This document shows, piece by piece, positions 9,400 to 17,328 of a DNA stretch of 64,000 nucleotides. Below the pieces are notes generated by a model. It searched no databases and was not told the origin of the DNA. It was given only the letters and a program-made list of their open reading frames with translations. Position numbers and translations under genes: made by a program. This stretch comes from a virus. The stretch lies in the IMG/VR virus record IMGVR_UViG_3300023170_000007, positions 62,001 to 126,000 of that record; one strand, 5' to 3'. The number at the start of each line of letters is the position of its first letter. The first letter of the stretch is position 1.

Positions 9400-9796
9400 C
9401 ATATGGATGAAGTTTGCCTATTTGATTGCTGACCGGTCATATGACCCGCGTCACAAGGTGGGTTCTGTAGTTGTTACTGACTCAAACACACAAGTGCTAG
9501 CAATAGGCTACAATGGAAATTATTCAGGCGGTCCAAATGAAGTCGAGTCAAACACACCTGGCGAGTCTGGCATGATCCACGCGGAGATCAATGCAATGAT
9601 AAAGCTAGACTTCAATAATCCGAATAGAAAGATAATGTATTTGACGCTAAGTCCTTGTCGAGCCTGCGCGAAAGCTATTGTCAATGGTGGCATTTCTGAG
9701 GTGGTGTACAGCGAAGAATATCGCGATACTTCTGGCTTAGAACTACTAAGTCACGCAGGAGTCAAAGTCAGAAGGCACGATATTAAGCAACTCTAG
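9377..9796 (+). CDS. Deoxycytidylate deaminase
   Basis: A 139-residue zinc deaminase with the HAE proton-shuttle motif (IHAEINAM) and the SPCRAC zinc cysteines. RSYDPRHKVGSVVV and IGYNGNYSGG are typical of dCMP deaminases. It converts dCMP to dUMP for thymidylate synthesis. ATG 9377 is preferred because GAGG (9367-9370) is 6 bases upstream; it overlaps the end of the methylase gene in another frame. Confidence 0.9.
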   Translation: MQRPNWDDIWMKFAYLIADRSYDPRHKVGSVVVTDSNTQVLAIGYNGNYSGGPNEVESNTPGESGMIHAEINAMIKLDFNNPNRKIMYLTLSPCRACAKAIVNGGISEVVYSEEYRDTSGLELLSHAGVKVRRHDIKQL

Positions 9797-9850
9797 ATGA
9801 CTTTGTATATTTAATGATGTTACGTTTAGCTATGATGGAGATGTGATAGC

Positions 9851-11269
9851 ATGAAAAAGAATCTTACAGAGTCCCTTGCATACGAGTGCGTGCGATTAGT
9901 TTTTAAGTCTAGGTTAGAGGACTTGACTGAAGCTGCCCTCAACGAAGGGGTATCCGACGGCATTATGCTGTTGGAGAAGTTTGACGAAAACGACGCCGCC
10001 AATCTTGAAAAAAATGTGAAGGCGATAGCAGATATGATAGGTAGCCTCGAAAGCAAGCTTTCAAACGCTGGTGAGGGCTGGAAGCCTGTGGTCGACTCCC
10101 TAAAAAATCAAGTCAGCGGTTTGGATACGAAAGCTATTGCTCAACTTGCTATAAGCGGTGACACAAAGAAGCTAGCAAAAGCCTCCGCTGAATATACGAA
10201 GAAAGTCCAGACCATCGCGTCTGAGGTAGCAGCTATCCTTGACGCCACCGAGCAGATGAGAAAGAACCTCAAGAATTTTGAGGGTGATGTCGGCGATAAC
10301 AAGTCTGAAACGATCGCCTCTCTTTCTGACAAAGTAGAGAAGTTCCCCGATGTCAGCAAGCTTGAGAAGGGCATAGATTCTGTTTATAAGGTCCCTAAGT
10401 GGTTCCAGTCGGCATGGGCAGAGGGATCCAAGTCAGCTGAGAAAGAAACTAAGGGTGGGTTTTTTAAGAAAGCTATGTCCTTCATTGGAGGCCTCTTCAA
10501 AGGCGCCAAGACCGGTCGTGTTGTTGATGCCAAGGTTCTGGCGGACGCGATCAAAGCGACCCCCTATGAGGCTCTGATGGCTCTAGATCTTCAAGGAGAA
10601 GTTCAAGCACTAACAGGGGCTTCCCAGGGAACAGCGGGAGAAACTGCCGAATTGGCTTCCGCAGGAGTCGCTGCATCTGGCGATGGCGAAGGAGGCGAGT
10701 CATCTGGCGGCGCAGACGCGGAAGCAGTAGAGAAGGAGTTGGGAGCTCCTCCCGCTTCAGAAGAGGAGTCGGCAGAAGAGCAAGCCGCCGCCGAAGAGGA
10801 GCTAAAAGCAGCAGCTCAAGATGCAGCCAGCGAACCAGTGCCGCCAGCCGTTGCTGCCGCAAAGGCGTTAGACGACTGGCAGGCGGGTCTTTCAAAGTCT
10901 TCGCAGCAGGCTCTCGCTACAAAGGACCGCATTGGCTCACTGAAAACAGCTATTAATACATCTTTAGAAGGCGGAGCTGATGCGTTAGCAAAAGAAGTCC
11001 AGTCTGCAGTTGCCAGTTGGAGATCAGAACATGAAGAGACATTGATGAAATCTCGCCGATTTGCTAAGAAGAATTTTGATTCTCTCGAAAGTTTGATTCC
11101 GCAGTTAGTATCAATGATGTTAAAAAAGACTTCAGAATCTCAACTAAAGTTGACTAAAGGGATGGTCCACAAGACAGTCCACAATGCGCTTAGCCGAAAG
11201 TTTAATGCTTCCGGAACTCTACTTGAGTCTTCTAGATGGCAAAAGCTCGCCGGAATGGGGGAAAAGTAG
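9851..11269 (+). CDS. Large helical, acidic protein, probably virion or head component
   Basis: A 472-residue protein, mostly predicted helix and coiled coil. It contains a hydrophobic Gly/Phe patch (AMSFIGGLFKGAK, ~residues 208-220) and a long Ala/Glu/Gly-rich acidic linker (~residues 265-330). Its first 40 residues form an amphipathic helix with LTE and LNE tripeptides, like other proteins here that may carry a head-targeting leader. The C terminus ends LLESSRWQKLAGMGEK, a motif partly shared with the ParB-like protein at 14.3 kb. Function unknown. Confidence 0.7.
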   Translation: MKKNLTESLAYECVRLVFKSRLEDLTEAALNEGVSDGIMLLEKFDENDAANLEKNVKAIADMIGSLESKLSNAGEGWKPVVDSLKNQVSGLDTKAIAQLAISGDTKKLAKASAEYTKKVQTIASEVAAILDATEQMRKNLKNFEGDVGDNKSETIASLSDKVEKFPDVSKLEKGIDSVYKVPKWFQSAWAEGSKSAEKETKGGFFKKAMSFIGGLFKGAKTGRVVDAKVLADAIKATPYEALMALDLQGEVQALTGASQGTAGETAELASAGVAASGDGEGGESSGGADAEAVEKELGAPPASEEESAEEQAAAEEELKAAAQDAASEPVPPAVAAAKALDDWQAGLSKSSQQALATKDRIGSLKTAINTSLEGGADALAKEVQSAVASWRSEHEETLMKSRRFAKKNFDSLESLIPQLVSMMLKKTSESQLKLTKGMVHKTVHNALSRKFNASGTLLESSRWQKLAGMGEK

Positions 11270-11680
11270 ATGTCAGTTGATACGAAATTTCTTCTTGAAG
11301 CATTTCGATATGAGTATAATACTCGCTTAAATGAGATCATCGGTGAGGTTGACGCGTTTGATGAAGATGGAAACATGCTGTTATCACCTGACCTGAAGGT
11401 TCGCCACAAAGACTCGGGATTAGAATATACGATCGATAGAGTCGAGGGCGAGGAGGGTGATATCCAGATATTCTTAAGAGCTCCTGAAGAGCCACGCTTT
11501 GAGCCTCAACCAGAGGAAGCAGAGCTTTTAGGTGAACCAAGAATGGAAGACATTCTGGGAGAGCAAGACCCCGCTCCTGAGACAGTTTCACTTTTACAGG
11601 ATGAACCTGTTGATTCCCAAGAAGAGACAATTTTTGTGATCGATCAAGAAGAGTTCGAGAAAGACTACGAGGTAGACTGA
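11270..11680 (+). CDS. Small acidic protein, unknown
   Basis: A 136-residue acidic protein that starts directly after the previous stop. The first ~40 residues are helical (DTKFLLEAFRYEYNTRLNEI). A short beta-rich segment around LKVRHKDSGLEYTIDRV could be a small barrel, and the remainder is Glu/Pro-rich and probably disordered. It lies in a run of likely virion genes. No family recognised. Confidence 0.65.
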   Translation: MSVDTKFLLEAFRYEYNTRLNEIIGEVDAFDEDGNMLLSPDLKVRHKDSGLEYTIDRVEGEEGDIQIFLRAPEEPRFEPQPEEAELLGEPRMEDILGEQDPAPETVSLLQDEPVDSQEETIFVIDQEEFEKDYEVD

Positions 11681-11681
11681 G

Positions 11682-12395
11682 ATGCCAGCAATTACAGACA
11701 AAGAGATTTTGCAAGTTATTCAAGAGACGTTAGGAAAACCCAAGGTCTCGAAAAAAATTCTTAATGAAGCCTATGTGCTACAACCCAAGAAGTACGACAT
11801 TCAAACTGACGTTTTGAGTGAAAAATCTATTGCTGCCAATATCCAAGATTTCGAAGATACAGTAAAGATCGTGAACGAAGTGTCTGCAAAGCTTGATACT
11901 GTAGACAGAACAGACTTGAACGCCAAAGACAGCGGCTTTCGAGAACTAAAGGTCGCAGAAGCCTATAACTTAAATAACGCGTTTTTGACCTCATTACACT
12001 TTGATAACATAGCTGATCCAACCTCTAAAGTCTCTATGGATTCTTTGGCGTACATAAGACTCTCACGTGATTTTGGCAGTTTTGAAGACTGGCAAAAGGA
12101 TTTCATAGCATGCGCGTTATCTGCTAGGGATGGGTATGTTGTAACAGTGTATAATGGTTCTTTAAACAGATACATGAACATTATGATTGATGATTGTCAG
12201 GTTGGGATGATGGCAAACTGCTTTCCCGTGATCTGCCTGTCTGTTAGAGAAAGAAACTACTTTAGGGATTATCTAAATGATCGCCGTTCTTACGTCTTTG
12301 CTATGATGAAAGAACTTCGATGGTCATTGATCGAGAAAAGAATTAAAAGAGCCGACAAAGTGGCAAAACTTTTGTCAACACCATTAGGGGACTAG
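11682..12395 (+). CDS. Fe/Mn superoxide dismutase-fold protein with lost metal ligands
   Basis: A 237-residue protein that follows the SOD pattern: a helical hairpin with LQPKKYDIQTDVLS, a second helix ending LHFDNI (His106 matches one ligand helix), then FGSFEDW, a DGYVVTVYN strand, and a final helix with RRSYVFAMMKELRW. The first-helix His is Asn-like and the DxxxH ligand pair is replaced (CLSVRERNY), so catalysis looks impossible. It probably has a structural or binding role in the virion. The N-terminal 30 residues hold IQE and ILNE, possible prohead-protease sites. Confidence 0.6.
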   Translation: MPAITDKEILQVIQETLGKPKVSKKILNEAYVLQPKKYDIQTDVLSEKSIAANIQDFEDTVKIVNEVSAKLDTVDRTDLNAKDSGFRELKVAEAYNLNNAFLTSLHFDNIADPTSKVSMDSLAYIRLSRDFGSFEDWQKDFIACALSARDGYVVTVYNGSLNRYMNIMIDDCQVGMMANCFPVICLSVRERNYFRDYLNDRRSYVFAMMKELRWSLIEKRIKRADKVAKLLSTPLGD

Positions 12396-12397
12396 TC

Positions 12398-13024
12398 ATG
12401 AAAAGAAGCGACCTGAAAGAGTATTTCCGCCGTCAATATTCAATCCTCGTAGAGCAGGAAGAAGAAGAAGATCTGTTTGCTACGGACGATGAAGGTGATG
12501 AGGGCGGTGATGACGAAGCCGGTGATGAGGATACAGGTGGTGAAGGTGCCGGTGAAGAGGAAGCTGAAGCCGAAGCCGAAGAGGAAGAAGAAGTTGAAGT
12601 TGATGAAGAAGACAAGCAGAGATTTCAGCGCTCAATAGACGATCACCTCCAAGCTCTTTTAATAGACATTGAAGCAGACGCCATAAAGTCGGCTGCAGTA
12701 CAGGAAGAGAGCTACAGCCTGAAAAGATTATTTTTGTTTGAGTCTTCTGACGTTTCTTTAGACGTTGATAAGTTTGCTAGTGAGGTTGCTCGTCTCATCC
12801 TCAACTTCGATGCGTTTGTTGACGTTGAAGAGTTAATGTTAACTAAAGTCAGAAATTTTCTTCTTGACAAGCACGGACAAGAAGTGGCTGATGAAGTAGA
12901 GAATCTTTTATCTGGTCGTCACGACATTAGAAGAAAAGAAGACGTTCGTCATGATGAAGAAGAAGTTGACGAGCAAGTTCCTATTGCTGTTGGCGCAACT
13001 ACAGCGGCAGGAGGAGGCGCGTGA
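12398..13024 (+). CDS. Acidic scaffold-like protein
   Basis: A 208-residue, very acidic protein. The leader MKRSDLKEYFRRQYSILVEQ resembles the head-targeting helices of this genome and ends in LVE. It is followed by ~45 residues almost wholly Asp/Glu/Gly/Ala, a helical domain (~residues 70-165) and a C terminus VPIAVGATTAAGGGA. Acidic helical proteins with this layout often serve as internal scaffold or core proteins. Assignment is inference. Confidence 0.6.
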   Translation: MKRSDLKEYFRRQYSILVEQEEEEDLFATDDEGDEGGDDEAGDEDTGGEGAGEEEAEAEAEEEEEVEVDEEDKQRFQRSIDDHLQALLIDIEADAIKSAAVQEESYSLKRLFLFESSDVSLDVDKFASEVARLILNFDAFVDVEELMLTKVRNFLLDKHGQEVADEVENLLSGRHDIRRKEDVRHDEEEVDEQVPIAVGATTAAGGGA

Positions 13025-13299
13025 GCGATACTTTCGTTACAAGAAAGTCTGTGCACATCAACCTTATGAAAGAGACCCATGCGGAATTTAGGGTCTTGGC
13101 GTTTAGAAAGAAGCTGTCGATGCAAGCAATAGTTGAAGGGCTCGTTTCACAACTAGTTAACGGTCATCCAGCTTTGAATAAGATTGTAGATAATATAGCG
13201 GCCGCCAAGAAAGACGAAGATTTTCGAAAAGTTATTGGTACTGATGCCGAAAGTGTATATGATATTCTAGAGGGTCTTGATTCTCTTAAGGGTGATTGA
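13021..13299 (+). CDS. Ribbon-helix-helix-like small protein
   Basis: A 92-residue protein starting with GTG that overlaps the previous stop (GTGA). Residues ~8-45 (KSVHINLMKETHAEFRVLAF plus the following helix) match the strand-helix-helix pattern of Arc/CopG-type DNA-binding proteins. The C-terminal half is helical. It could be a small repressor, although its neighbours are virion-like. Confidence 0.55.
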   Translation: MSDTFVTRKSVHINLMKETHAEFRVLAFRKKLSMQAIVEGLVSQLVNGHPALNKIVDNIAAAKKDEDFRKVIGTDAESVYDILEGLDSLKGD

Positions 13300-13301
13300 T
13301 A

Positions 13302-13562
13302 ATGTTCGAGTTCTTGTTTGCAAGCAGCCGGATTAAGCGACTTGAAAGAAGACTTGATTACCTCGAAAAGCAGAATGAAGTGCTTACGATGGCTCTCAGG
13401 TCAATACAAGACAACCTAATATCAGCAGCAGCGAATAGTAAGTCTCTTGAGAGAGATGTTAGAGAGATTAGAGCGTTATTGAACGAGTTCGTTCGTCAAG
13501 CAGAAGAAGCTCACAATGCCTACCTACTAAGTACCCTACCAGATGATGGGTATGAACACTGA
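13302..13562 (+). CDS. Small coiled-coil protein
   Basis: An 86-residue protein that is almost entirely heptad coiled coil (KRLERRLDYLEKQNEVL and onward). ATG 13302 is chosen because AAGGGTGA precedes it; the frame also offers TTG 13296. No family recognised. It may be a small structural or adaptor protein. Confidence 0.6.
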   Translation: MFEFLFASSRIKRLERRLDYLEKQNEVLTMALRSIQDNLISAAANSKSLERDVREIRALLNEFVRQAEEAHNAYLLSTLPDDGYEH

Positions 13563-13583
13563 CGTCGGTGATATTTATCAAAT

Positions 13584-13600
13584 GTAACGCTGGAGGTTAC
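13584..13600 (+). promoter_or_regulatory. Hairpin enclosing the ribosome-binding site of the holin-like gene
   Basis: GTAAC (13584-13588) and GTTAC (13596-13600) can pair, with GCTGGAG in the loop. The Shine-Dalgarno GGAGG (13592-13596) would be partly hidden. This could delay translation of the membrane protein that starts at 13603, as is common for lysis genes. The stem is short. Confidence 0.3.
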
Positions 13601-13602
13601 CC

Positions 13603-13884
13603 ATGTCTGATCAAAGACTAGATGATGCCGTGGAGCATGTGGAAGAGATAGCTGATAGAGTTCAAGAGGCCGCCGAAAAGCTGGCTGGTAGCGATAAGTT
13701 AGGTGCGATCGATCAGATTGTGGGCAGAGTAATATCTAGAAAGTTCTTTGTTTTTTTAACGGCTACGGGCTTGTTAACTTGGTCAAATTTAGACAGCGAC
13801 ACGTGGGGTCTTATAGCCGTTATATATATCGGCGGACAGACAGTAATCGATGCAGCGGTTGCCTGGAAGCATGGGAATAGATAA
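13603..13884 (+). CDS. Small two-helix membrane protein, holin-like
   Basis: A 93-residue protein with a charged amphipathic N-terminal helix (~residues 1-45) and two membrane segments around FFVFLTATGLLTW and LIAVIYIGGQTVI, ending in a short basic tail (WKHGNR). Size and topology fit small holins. It is followed by another membrane-anchored coiled-coil protein, which supports a lysis module, but no endolysin is recognised nearby. Confidence 0.5.
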   Translation: MSDQRLDDAVEHVEEIADRVQEAAEKLAGSDKLGAIDQIVGRVISRKFFVFLTATGLLTWSNLDSDTWGLIAVIYIGGQTVIDAAVAWKHGNR

Positions 13885-13886
13885 CG

Positions 13887-14261
13887 ATGTTACCTCTTGT
13901 GATTTGGCAAAAAATAAAGAATTGGTGTAAAGAGCGGTGGGAGCTTATCGCTGGTTTTCTCGTTGGGATATTTACTCTGTTGTTATTTCTAAAGAGAGAC
14001 GACGCTAAAGACGTCCTTGACAAGAAAGATGATTTGCAACAAGACATATCAAATTCAGAAACTAAAGCACGTGAACAACTAGAAGAAGAGTGGAACTCTA
14101 ATATAGATGAATTTCTTACTAGAAACTCAAAGATCGAAGAAGAGCATAAGCAGAAACTCCGCGAAGTCGAAGATGACAAAAAAGACAGAGTTAAGGAACT
14201 TATGAGTTCTGATAAACCAGAACAAGAGATAGCTGAAGCGTTGGCGAAGCTTTTAAAATAA
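13887..14261 (+). CDS. Membrane-anchored coiled-coil protein, possible inner-membrane spanin
   Basis: A 124-residue protein with a cytoplasmic basic stretch, one membrane helix (LIAGFLVGIFTLLLFL, ~residues 20-35) and a long charged coiled coil to the end. This type II topology matches inner-membrane spanins, and the gene directly follows the holin-like gene. No lipoprotein partner is adjacent. Spanins have little sequence identity, so the call rests on topology. Confidence 0.45.
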   Translation: MLPLVIWQKIKNWCKERWELIAGFLVGIFTLLLFLKRDDAKDVLDKKDDLQQDISNSETKAREQLEEEWNSNIDEFLTRNSKIEEEHKQKLREVEDDKKDRVKELMSSDKPEQEIAEALAKLLK

Positions 14262-14277
14262 ACACAATGGAGAAAAA

Positions 14278-15390
14278 ATGAGTAAGTATTCACTTAAGAA
14301 AGCGTTATTAGGAGAAGCCACGCAGCCACGCAAACTATCAGCTCGTGAGCTTAGAAGTATGATTATGTCTGAATCTCGTCGAACTCTTAAAGAGCACACT
14401 ATACCTGATAAGAATGCGGATATCAATGATATGGATGCCGATGCTGTTTGGGACATCATGACAGGTGATAATGTTGAAGAAGCACAGGCTCTTCTTGACA
14501 GAATTGGTTCCGCCACTGGATGGGGCGGAGGTGCTCTAAGCAAGGCTGGTATTACTGGCGAAACTCTAAAAGACAAAGCAGAGGAGATCTTCAAGGATAA
14601 AGCGACTTTTGCTGGCCGGGTGAGTGGCATGGTCGCAAAGCTTGATGCTGCAGAAGGGTTCGCAAAACCAGAGATGCCTGCCCTGGAGGGTGGTGATGCC
14701 GCTGCTCTACAAGACGCTCTTGATGAGGAAGGCGAATTCAACGTCGATATCGGCTCTGACTTTGGCGGAGGTACGGCGGATTTCCAGGAATACGCCGCTG
14801 AAAAGCTTGAAGACGAGGTCACTTCTGGAGAAAAGAAAGAAGAAGGCGCTTGGAGAAAAGGTGATGTTCTACTTGAGCGCTGGACTCGTTTAGCGGGAAT
14901 TGTACATCCTCAACCGATCAATGAGATTGAGTCCGATAAGAGGTTTCCATTCCCAGGTGCTGGGAAGGTCATGCCTGGAGCCGCAAACATTGGTGACTCC
15001 GGATCAATTGATCTTAACGCCGCTGAGGGCGAGGCGAAAGCTTTCCTAACGAAGGGTAAAGACAACGCTGGCGACGATCTAAGTGTGACACAAAATCAGA
15101 GCATGAAGAATAGCAAGATGAAGCCGACCCAAACTAATGTCAAGGCTGCAAAATCGATGTTGTTCGCTCTCGCAAATATCGGTCAAGACATGGAGGGAGC
15201 CTTTGCCTCTTCTGAAGGCGAGATCATTGACGGTCACCACCGCTGGTCTGGTCAATGGCTAAGGTCTGGTGGAGATGCCGACATGACAGGCGTTCACGTC
15301 GTTGATAAGGGTGGCATGAGCACCCCTGAATTCCTGACAATGCTGACAGTCGTCGGTAATGCAATGGGACGACCAACTAAGCTAGCGTAA
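14278..15390 (+). CDS. ParB/sulfiredoxin-fold protein with head-type N-terminal region
   Basis: A 370-residue protein. The N-terminal ~45 residues hold two helices with LLGE and MIMSE (possible prohead-protease sites). The middle is acidic. VLLERWTRLAGI (~residues 197-208) closes that part, similar to the C terminus of the 9.85 kb protein. The last ~110 residues contain IIDGHHRWSG (Asp318-Trp323), the DGHHR signature of ParB/Srx nuclease-type domains. The domain may hydrolyse a nucleotide or cut DNA. I infer a virion-associated enzyme. Confidence 0.65.
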   Translation: MSKYSLKKALLGEATQPRKLSARELRSMIMSESRRTLKEHTIPDKNADINDMDADAVWDIMTGDNVEEAQALLDRIGSATGWGGGALSKAGITGETLKDKAEEIFKDKATFAGRVSGMVAKLDAAEGFAKPEMPALEGGDAAALQDALDEEGEFNVDIGSDFGGGTADFQEYAAEKLEDEVTSGEKKEEGAWRKGDVLLERWTRLAGIVHPQPINEIESDKRFPFPGAGKVMPGAANIGDSGSIDLNAAEGEAKAFLTKGKDNAGDDLSVTQNQSMKNSKMKPTQTNVKAAKSMLFALANIGQDMEGAFASSEGEIIDGHHRWSGQWLRSGGDADMTGVHVVDKGGMSTPEFLTMLTVVGNAMGRPTKLA

Positions 15391-15427
15391 GTGTTTACCC
15401 TGAAGAGTAAGCCAGTACAATATATCC

Positions 15428-15895
15428 ATGAAAGAATTGCTTAAAAACTTTATTTGTTCGTGGATTTGTTGCTGGCTTATTTTTTACCCAACCTTATCCT
15501 ACGCAGACGACAAGGTTGTGGTAGACGACCCAATACCGATAAATAAAGGTCAAGTTGCTCCCTTTTCCGGTGTTTTGTTTCCTACTCTTAAAGCAGCGCA
15601 GCTGACAGCCCAGCTAGAGTCCTTTGAAGCTTCATGCGCATTAAAGACAAAGAAAGAAGTTGATCTCGCTGTCAGTGTTGTTCAACTGAAGCTGGATAAT
15701 TGTTCGTCTTCTAGAGCTGTTCTAGAAGATATGTACAAAACGCAGATACAGTCACAGAGAGAGTACATAAATTTTCTAGAGAAAAAAGCTACTTCTCCGA
15801 AAATATCCAGAGAAGTTGTTTTTATTATTGGTATTGTAGCTGGGGTGGGAATTACAATAGGCGCTGGCTACGCCATGCGGCAAGCAGCTCAATAA
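15428..15895 (+). CDS. Secreted/membrane protein, possible spanin-like
   Basis: A 155-residue protein with an N-terminal signal segment (FICSWICCWLIFYPTLSYA, cut likely after ~residue 26), a short conserved-looking VAPFSGVLFPTLKAAQL stretch, a coiled coil (~residues 55-120) and a C-terminal membrane helix (VVFIIGIVAGVGITIGAGYA). Similar signal/coil/membrane proteins occur in phage lysis regions. A TACAAT box sits only 6 bases before the ATG, and no clear Shine-Dalgarno is visible. Confidence 0.5.
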   Translation: MKELLKNFICSWICCWLIFYPTLSYADDKVVVDDPIPINKGQVAPFSGVLFPTLKAAQLTAQLESFEASCALKTKKEVDLAVSVVQLKLDNCSSSRAVLEDMYKTQIQSQREYINFLEKKATSPKISREVVFIIGIVAGVGITIGAGYAMRQAAQ

Positions 15896-15946
15896 CCTAA
15901 GCAAACTAATTCCCCACCCCATATTTAGCATATGAGGTGTTTTGTT

Positions 15947-16936
15947 ATGTCAAGAAGATACGAAGCTTTTAGAAAGAAGATTGGGTCTTTATTATTCGAG
16001 GACTCTTACGTTACACACGGTACCATAGACAATATGCGTGCCGGTCATATCGACGACCAGCCTGACTCTGATCCGCTGTCAATTAACGATTTACCAGTAG
16101 ATCCAGCACCTCAAGCAGCAGTACAGCTCTCTCAGGATGTACCTCCGATAGATGATCCTGAATATACACCTGTTAATAAAGTCGAGCTAGCAGCAGCTTT
16201 GTCTGCGTTGGCTAAAGAATTACCGGATGAGAAGGAAATGATTGGAAATACATACGAGAAGTTTAGAAAGTTTGTAGACGATAACCAAGATGTTGGGATT
16301 AAAATTGTTGACAATGGCGGTTCTTTATCACCAGAAGAAGTTAATGAAGCAAGGGTCCTCATAAGAAACTATTTGCTTACAGAAGCTCTTAGTGATACAG
16401 ACCTTTACGGTAATAAATATGACGAAGATCCGTTGGGAGATCTGGACGGCCCGTCCGAAGAAGAGCTCAAGGCAATTGAGAATCCAGCGAAGGATCAAGA
16501 CACATTAGCGGATATTGCAAAAGAAATGGGCGTTAGTACTTCTGGAGTTAAGAGACTCGAGGCAGAAGCGATTAAGAAGATGAGACTGTTTGCCGTTCAT
16601 TTCCCGCAAGATGAGCAAGCAATAAAAGAAATGGCTATGGAATATTTCGCAAAAGGGCTACATGAGCTAGACTTGATTGATGCTGAAGATGCCGCCGACC
16701 TTATGACAAGTCCAGATGCTTTTCTTCTTCCATCCTTTAGGCAGTTCATGTGGGATTCATTTCTGAATAACGTCTATAAAAAAATGCTTAGAGATGCTGA
16801 AGCGCAGGGTATATCTGAAGATAACTTAAGTGACCTGCAGCCCGGGCTGCTAGACAGAGCCAGAGATTACTTCACAAGATTAGCAGATTCTAAAAAGATG
16901 AAGGTACTAGTATCTTCTTTGGCTGTCGCAGAGTAA
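15947..16936 (+). CDS. Protein with sigma-70 region 4-like helix-turn-helix
   Basis: A 329-residue protein. The leader (SRRYEAFRKKIGSLLFEDS) is an amphipathic helix ending LFE. A disordered acidic segment and a helical domain follow. Residues ~185-213, from TLADIAKEMGVS through EAEAIKKMR, closely follow sigma region 4.2, including the Glu-Ala-x-x-Lys-(L/M)-R end. The last ~110 residues are helical. It may bind RNA polymerase or DNA. ATG 15947 with GAGGTG upstream is chosen over ATG 15932. It lies among virion-type genes, so an injected transcription factor is possible. Confidence 0.6.
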   Translation: MSRRYEAFRKKIGSLLFEDSYVTHGTIDNMRAGHIDDQPDSDPLSINDLPVDPAPQAAVQLSQDVPPIDDPEYTPVNKVELAAALSALAKELPDEKEMIGNTYEKFRKFVDDNQDVGIKIVDNGGSLSPEEVNEARVLIRNYLLTEALSDTDLYGNKYDEDPLGDLDGPSEEELKAIENPAKDQDTLADIAKEMGVSTSGVKRLEAEAIKKMRLFAVHFPQDEQAIKEMAMEYFAKGLHELDLIDAEDAADLMTSPDAFLLPSFRQFMWDSFLNNVYKKMLRDAEAQGISEDNLSDLQPGLLDRARDYFTRLADSKKMKVLVSSLAVAE

Positions 16937-16938
16937 CG

Positions 16939-17328
16939 ATGAAAATTAGCATGCTGATGAAGGAGTATATGGAGGAAACTAGCAGACGCTCTACAGCGTA
17001 CAATAGAAGTTTGCTTCCTGAATCCTTTAGTACACTTCACACCATGCCTGTTGAGGTTGTGGAAAACCACTGGAAAGTTTTAGAGGCACCAGAACGCTTA
17101 GCAAGAAAATATGAATTTAATACGCAAGAGCAAAGAGCGTTGTTTCTAAATGAGCTTCTCCATGAAGAGTCAGCACATGGTCATTTTGCTAAAATAACAA
17201 TCGAAGGTCTTGAGTTGCTTGTCGAGGTTTGGACTCATGACCTAGAGCGTGTGACGGAACTGGACCAAGAATATGCAGAGGCTTGCGATTCTCTCTATAA
17301 CGATGTAATGCTAATGAGGAGATTCTGA
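16939..17328 (+). CDS. Pterin-4a-carbinolamine dehydratase-like fold
   Basis: A 129-residue protein. From ~residue 40 it follows the DCoH/PCD pattern: a Trp before RLARKYEFNTQEQRALFLNE, then HGHFAKITIEGLELLVEVWTH and TELDQEYAEACD. The active-site HHP-type histidines are altered (SAHGHF), so activity is uncertain. The first 16 residues (MLMKEYMEE) resemble the head-leader helices. It may be a structural use of the fold. Confidence 0.5.
   Translation: MKISMLMKEYMEETSRRSTAYNRSLLPESFSTLHTMPVEVVENHWKVLEAPERLARKYEFNTQEQRALFLNELLHEESAHGHFAKITIEGLELLVEVWTHDLERVTELDQEYAEACDSLYNDVMLMRRF

Noticed and set aside
10551-12615. Minus-strand frames opposite acidic low-complexity regions (10551-10895, 12433-12615)
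   Set aside because: Poly-Ser or Leu/Arg-rich shadows of GAA/GAG/GCC runs in real plus-strand genes.
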